Source: SIG636 sp045537905 (GTDB lineage Bacteria > Bacillota > Clostridia > Oscillospirales > CAG-382). From it: a stretch of DNA of 7,076 nucleotides. Numbering within the stretch: position 1 is the first letter of the stretch; each line of letters begins with the position of its first letter. A program made the position numbers and the translations under genes. Below, in pieces: positions 5,762 to 7,076 of this stretch. The stretch spans positions 1 to 7,076 of the forward strand of contig JAZSQJ010000085.1 of the NCBI GenBank assembly GCA_045537905.1. The letters run 5' to 3'. The notes below the pieces were generated by a model. That model was given only the letters and a program-made list of their open reading frames with translations, was not told the DNA's origin and made no database searches.

Positions 5762-6190
5762 ATGAAAACCAAAATAACCAAGCTTGGCATATCGGCCGCC
5801 TTTGCCGCCGTTGGTACCGTTTGCCGTGAGCTGGCGGTGCCCTTTATGGTTCTTTGCGTTCTAATGGCTACAGACTATATAACCGGTATGGTCAAAAGCT
5901 GGCAAAAGGGTACCCTGTGCTCTAAAACGGGTATAAAGGGCTTTGTAAAAAAGCTGTGCTACGGCTTGGCGGTAATAGCCGCCGTAGGCGTAGACTACGT
6001 TACGGTGACGGTAAATGTCAGCACTCACCCTTTATTTGCCTTGCTTTGCACGGTATGGCTTATAATAAACGAGTGCATAAGCATACTTGAAAACTTAGGG
6101 GAGTTAGGCGTCCCTATGCCTATCTTTTTATTAAAGATAGCAAAACGCCTTAAAACTACGGTGGAGGAAAAGGACCATGGAGCAGAATAA
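5762..6190 (+). CDS. Phage holin, Cph1/TcdE type (phage_holin_4 family)
   Basis: This encodes 142 residues. GGAGG at 5753-5757 lies four bases before the ATG and touches the previous stop. Hydrophobic segments at about 9-20/24-41, 66-85 and 90-106 fit a three-helix membrane protein. Family landmarks are DYITGM (38-43), the NE-x-x-SILEN motif (103-111) and the G-V-P-M-P turn (116-120) before a basic C-terminus (KIAKRLK). Holins of this family oligomerise in the cytoplasmic membrane to form holes that let the endolysin reach the wall. TcdE, a member in Clostridioides difficile, also supports toxin release. The 3' end overlaps the amidase gene by 14 bases, the usual holin-endolysin order. Confidence 0.92.
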   Translation: MKTKITKLGISAAFAAVGTVCRELAVPFMVLCVLMATDYITGMVKSWQKGTLCSKTGIKGFVKKLCYGLAVIAAVGVDYVTVTVNVSTHPLFALLCTVWLIINECISILENLGELGVPMPIFLLKIAKRLKTTVEEKDHGAE

Positions 6191-6929
6191 AATAAAAATA
6201 TATATCTCTCCCGCCAATCATCACAAGCCCTATATAATAAAAGGCTACACGGAAAAACAGCAGATGGACCGCATCGCTCCTGTTTTAGCGGAAAAGCTTA
6301 GGGAGTACGACGGAGTAGAGCCTGTCCTTGCCACCGTGGAAAGCGCCGATGGCAGCTACACGGGCAGACCCGAGGAGGCAAGGGACAAGGGCTGCAGCTA
6401 CTACGTTGCCCTGCACAGTAATGCAGGGGGCGGCAAGGGCGCCTGCCTGTTTTACCACCCCTCCTACGCCTTGTCAAAGAGCCTGGCACTTGCCATAGTG
6501 GCAGAGCTTAACCGTATCTGTCCCATAAAAAGTAACCGTGCCGTCCAGCCTGCCATATACGCCTGGAACAAGGGCAGCTTTAATTTTGGCGAGCTGAGAG
6601 TACCCGTCCGCTACGGTATGATTCCCGTGTTGGTGGAGCACGAGTTTCACGATACCAAAGAGGGCGCATCGTGGATAATAAACAACGTCGAGGCAATTGC
6701 AGAAGCCGACGCAAAGGGGATAGCCGCCGCCTTGGGTCTTACTAAAAAAGGAGACGTCAACGGCGACGGAAGGGTAAACAACCTGGACGCTTCTACCATA
6801 TTGAAGTACGATGCAGGACTTACGGATTTAAGCGATAAGCAAAAACAAGCCGCCGACGTAAACGCCGACGGCAGGGTGGACAACAGGGACGCCACGGCTA
6901 TACTGAAAAAAGACAGCGGAATAGAATAA
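6177..6929 (+). CDS. N-acetylmuramoyl-L-alanine amidase endolysin with C-terminal dockerin
   Basis: This encodes 250 residues. GGAGG at 6163-6167 inside the holin gene, nine bases before ATG, sets the start. Residues 6-187 form an Amidase_3-like zinc amidase that would cut the muramoyl-L-alanine bond of peptidoglycan. Candidate zinc and catalytic residues are His15/His16 (SPANHHKP), Glu26 (YTEKQQM), His80 (VALHSNAGG) and Glu154 (VLVEHEFHD). The first motif is a divergent replacement of the usual D-x-G-H-G. Residues 192-249 are a type I dockerin with two full calcium loops, D-x-N-x-D-G-x-x-x-x-x-D at 193-204 and 227-238, each followed by an ILK helix. No signal peptide is present, so access to the wall depends on the holin. 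Endolysins more often carry SH3b, LysM or choline-binding domains. A dockerin should anchor it to a cohesin, on a host cellulosome scaffold or surface protein. Confidence 0.92.
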   Translation: MEQNKIKIYISPANHHKPYIIKGYTEKQQMDRIAPVLAEKLREYDGVEPVLATVESADGSYTGRPEEARDKGCSYYVALHSNAGGGKGACLFYHPSYALSKSLALAIVAELNRICPIKSNRAVQPAIYAWNKGSFNFGELRVPVRYGMIPVLVEHEFHDTKEGASWIINNVEAIAEADAKGIAAALGLTKKGDVNGDGRVNNLDASTILKYDAGLTDLSDKQKQAADVNADGRVDNRDATAILKKDSGIE

Positions 6930-6933
6930 TATT

Positions 6934-6969
6934 AGGGGGTGTCTCAAATGAAAATTTGAGACACCCCCT
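6934..6969. terminator. Perfect 16-bp hairpin with GAAA loop after the operon
   Basis: AGGGGGTGTCTCAAAT (6934-6949) pairs with ATTTGAGACACCCCCT (6954-6969) without mismatch around GAAA, a GNRA-type tetraloop. It begins five bases after the amidase stop and abuts the right inverted repeat. It could stop or stabilise transcripts from either side, but it lacks a T run on the plus strand, so termination is not certain. Confidence 0.65.
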
Positions 6970-7076
6970 CAGCTTGATGACAAATCTTGTCATCAAGCTG
7001 GCAGAGTGCTGAGAAAGAGTGCAGGCAAGACGAACCGAGGCGATAACTGTACTAAGTACTGTGAGCCGAGGTTCGT
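6966..7076 (-). repeat. Right copy of the 111-bp compound palindromic inverted repeat
   Basis: This is the inverted counterpart of 52-162. Hairpin B' (6971-6999) has a perfect 13-bp stem with an ATC loop. Hairpin A' runs from 7029 to the window end, and its last outer base pair is cut off. The six differences from the left copy fall in loops, in the linker, or in unpaired interior positions of the hairpins, so the main stems are kept intact. The window stops inside the repeat, so what lies beyond is unknown. Confidence 0.85.

Overview
The window looks like chromosomal DNA from a Gram-positive anaerobe, most likely a gut Clostridia member (Oscillospiraceae/Ruminococcaceae type). The reasons are strong AGGAGG ribosome binding sites, Sec and lipoprotein signals of Gram-positive form, a Cph1/TcdE-type holin, and a cellulosome-style dockerin on a cell-wall amidase. 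The assignment is inferred; no rRNA or tRNA is present to fix it.

Bases 1-801 hold no convincing gene. They are packed with palindromic repeats: a compound hairpin unit (52-162, with a third hairpin at 160-183), a single extra copy of its first palindrome (217-264), a short tandem-like repeat (299-345), and a 50-bp direct repeat at 371-420 and 539-588 with another hairpin between. The compound unit returns in inverted orientation at the right end (6966-7076), with 105 of 111 bases matching, so the whole gene content lies between long inverted repeats.

Bases 802-3136 hold an AT-rich pair of export-related genes. The first encodes a secreted, papain-like candidate protease with a PPC-like C-terminal beta-domain, but it is split by a frameshift near base 1190-1200. 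Sixteen bases downstream is a small lipoprotein gene of unknown function, which ends in an intrinsic terminator (3109-3136).

Bases 3186-6969 hold a tight, more GC-rich, phage-derived operon. A consensus sigma-A-type promoter (3186-3214) is followed within about 25 bases by a strong terminator-like hairpin (3238-3272). Then come four genes with no gaps over 9 bases: a BppU-like phage tail/receptor-binding protein, a calcineurin-like metallophosphoesterase with a phage-style N-terminus, a holin, and an Amidase_3 endolysin carrying two intact dockerin calcium-binding repeats. A perfect 16-bp hairpin with a GAAA loop follows the last stop.

No capsid, terminase, portal, integrase or replication gene is visible. 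The operon therefore reads as a stand-alone adhesin/enzyme plus holin/endolysin module. It could be a prophage remnant or a domesticated holin-dependent release system (type 10 secretion-like) whose two leaderless proteins are the cargo. That functional reading is inference and is the main item of interest here.
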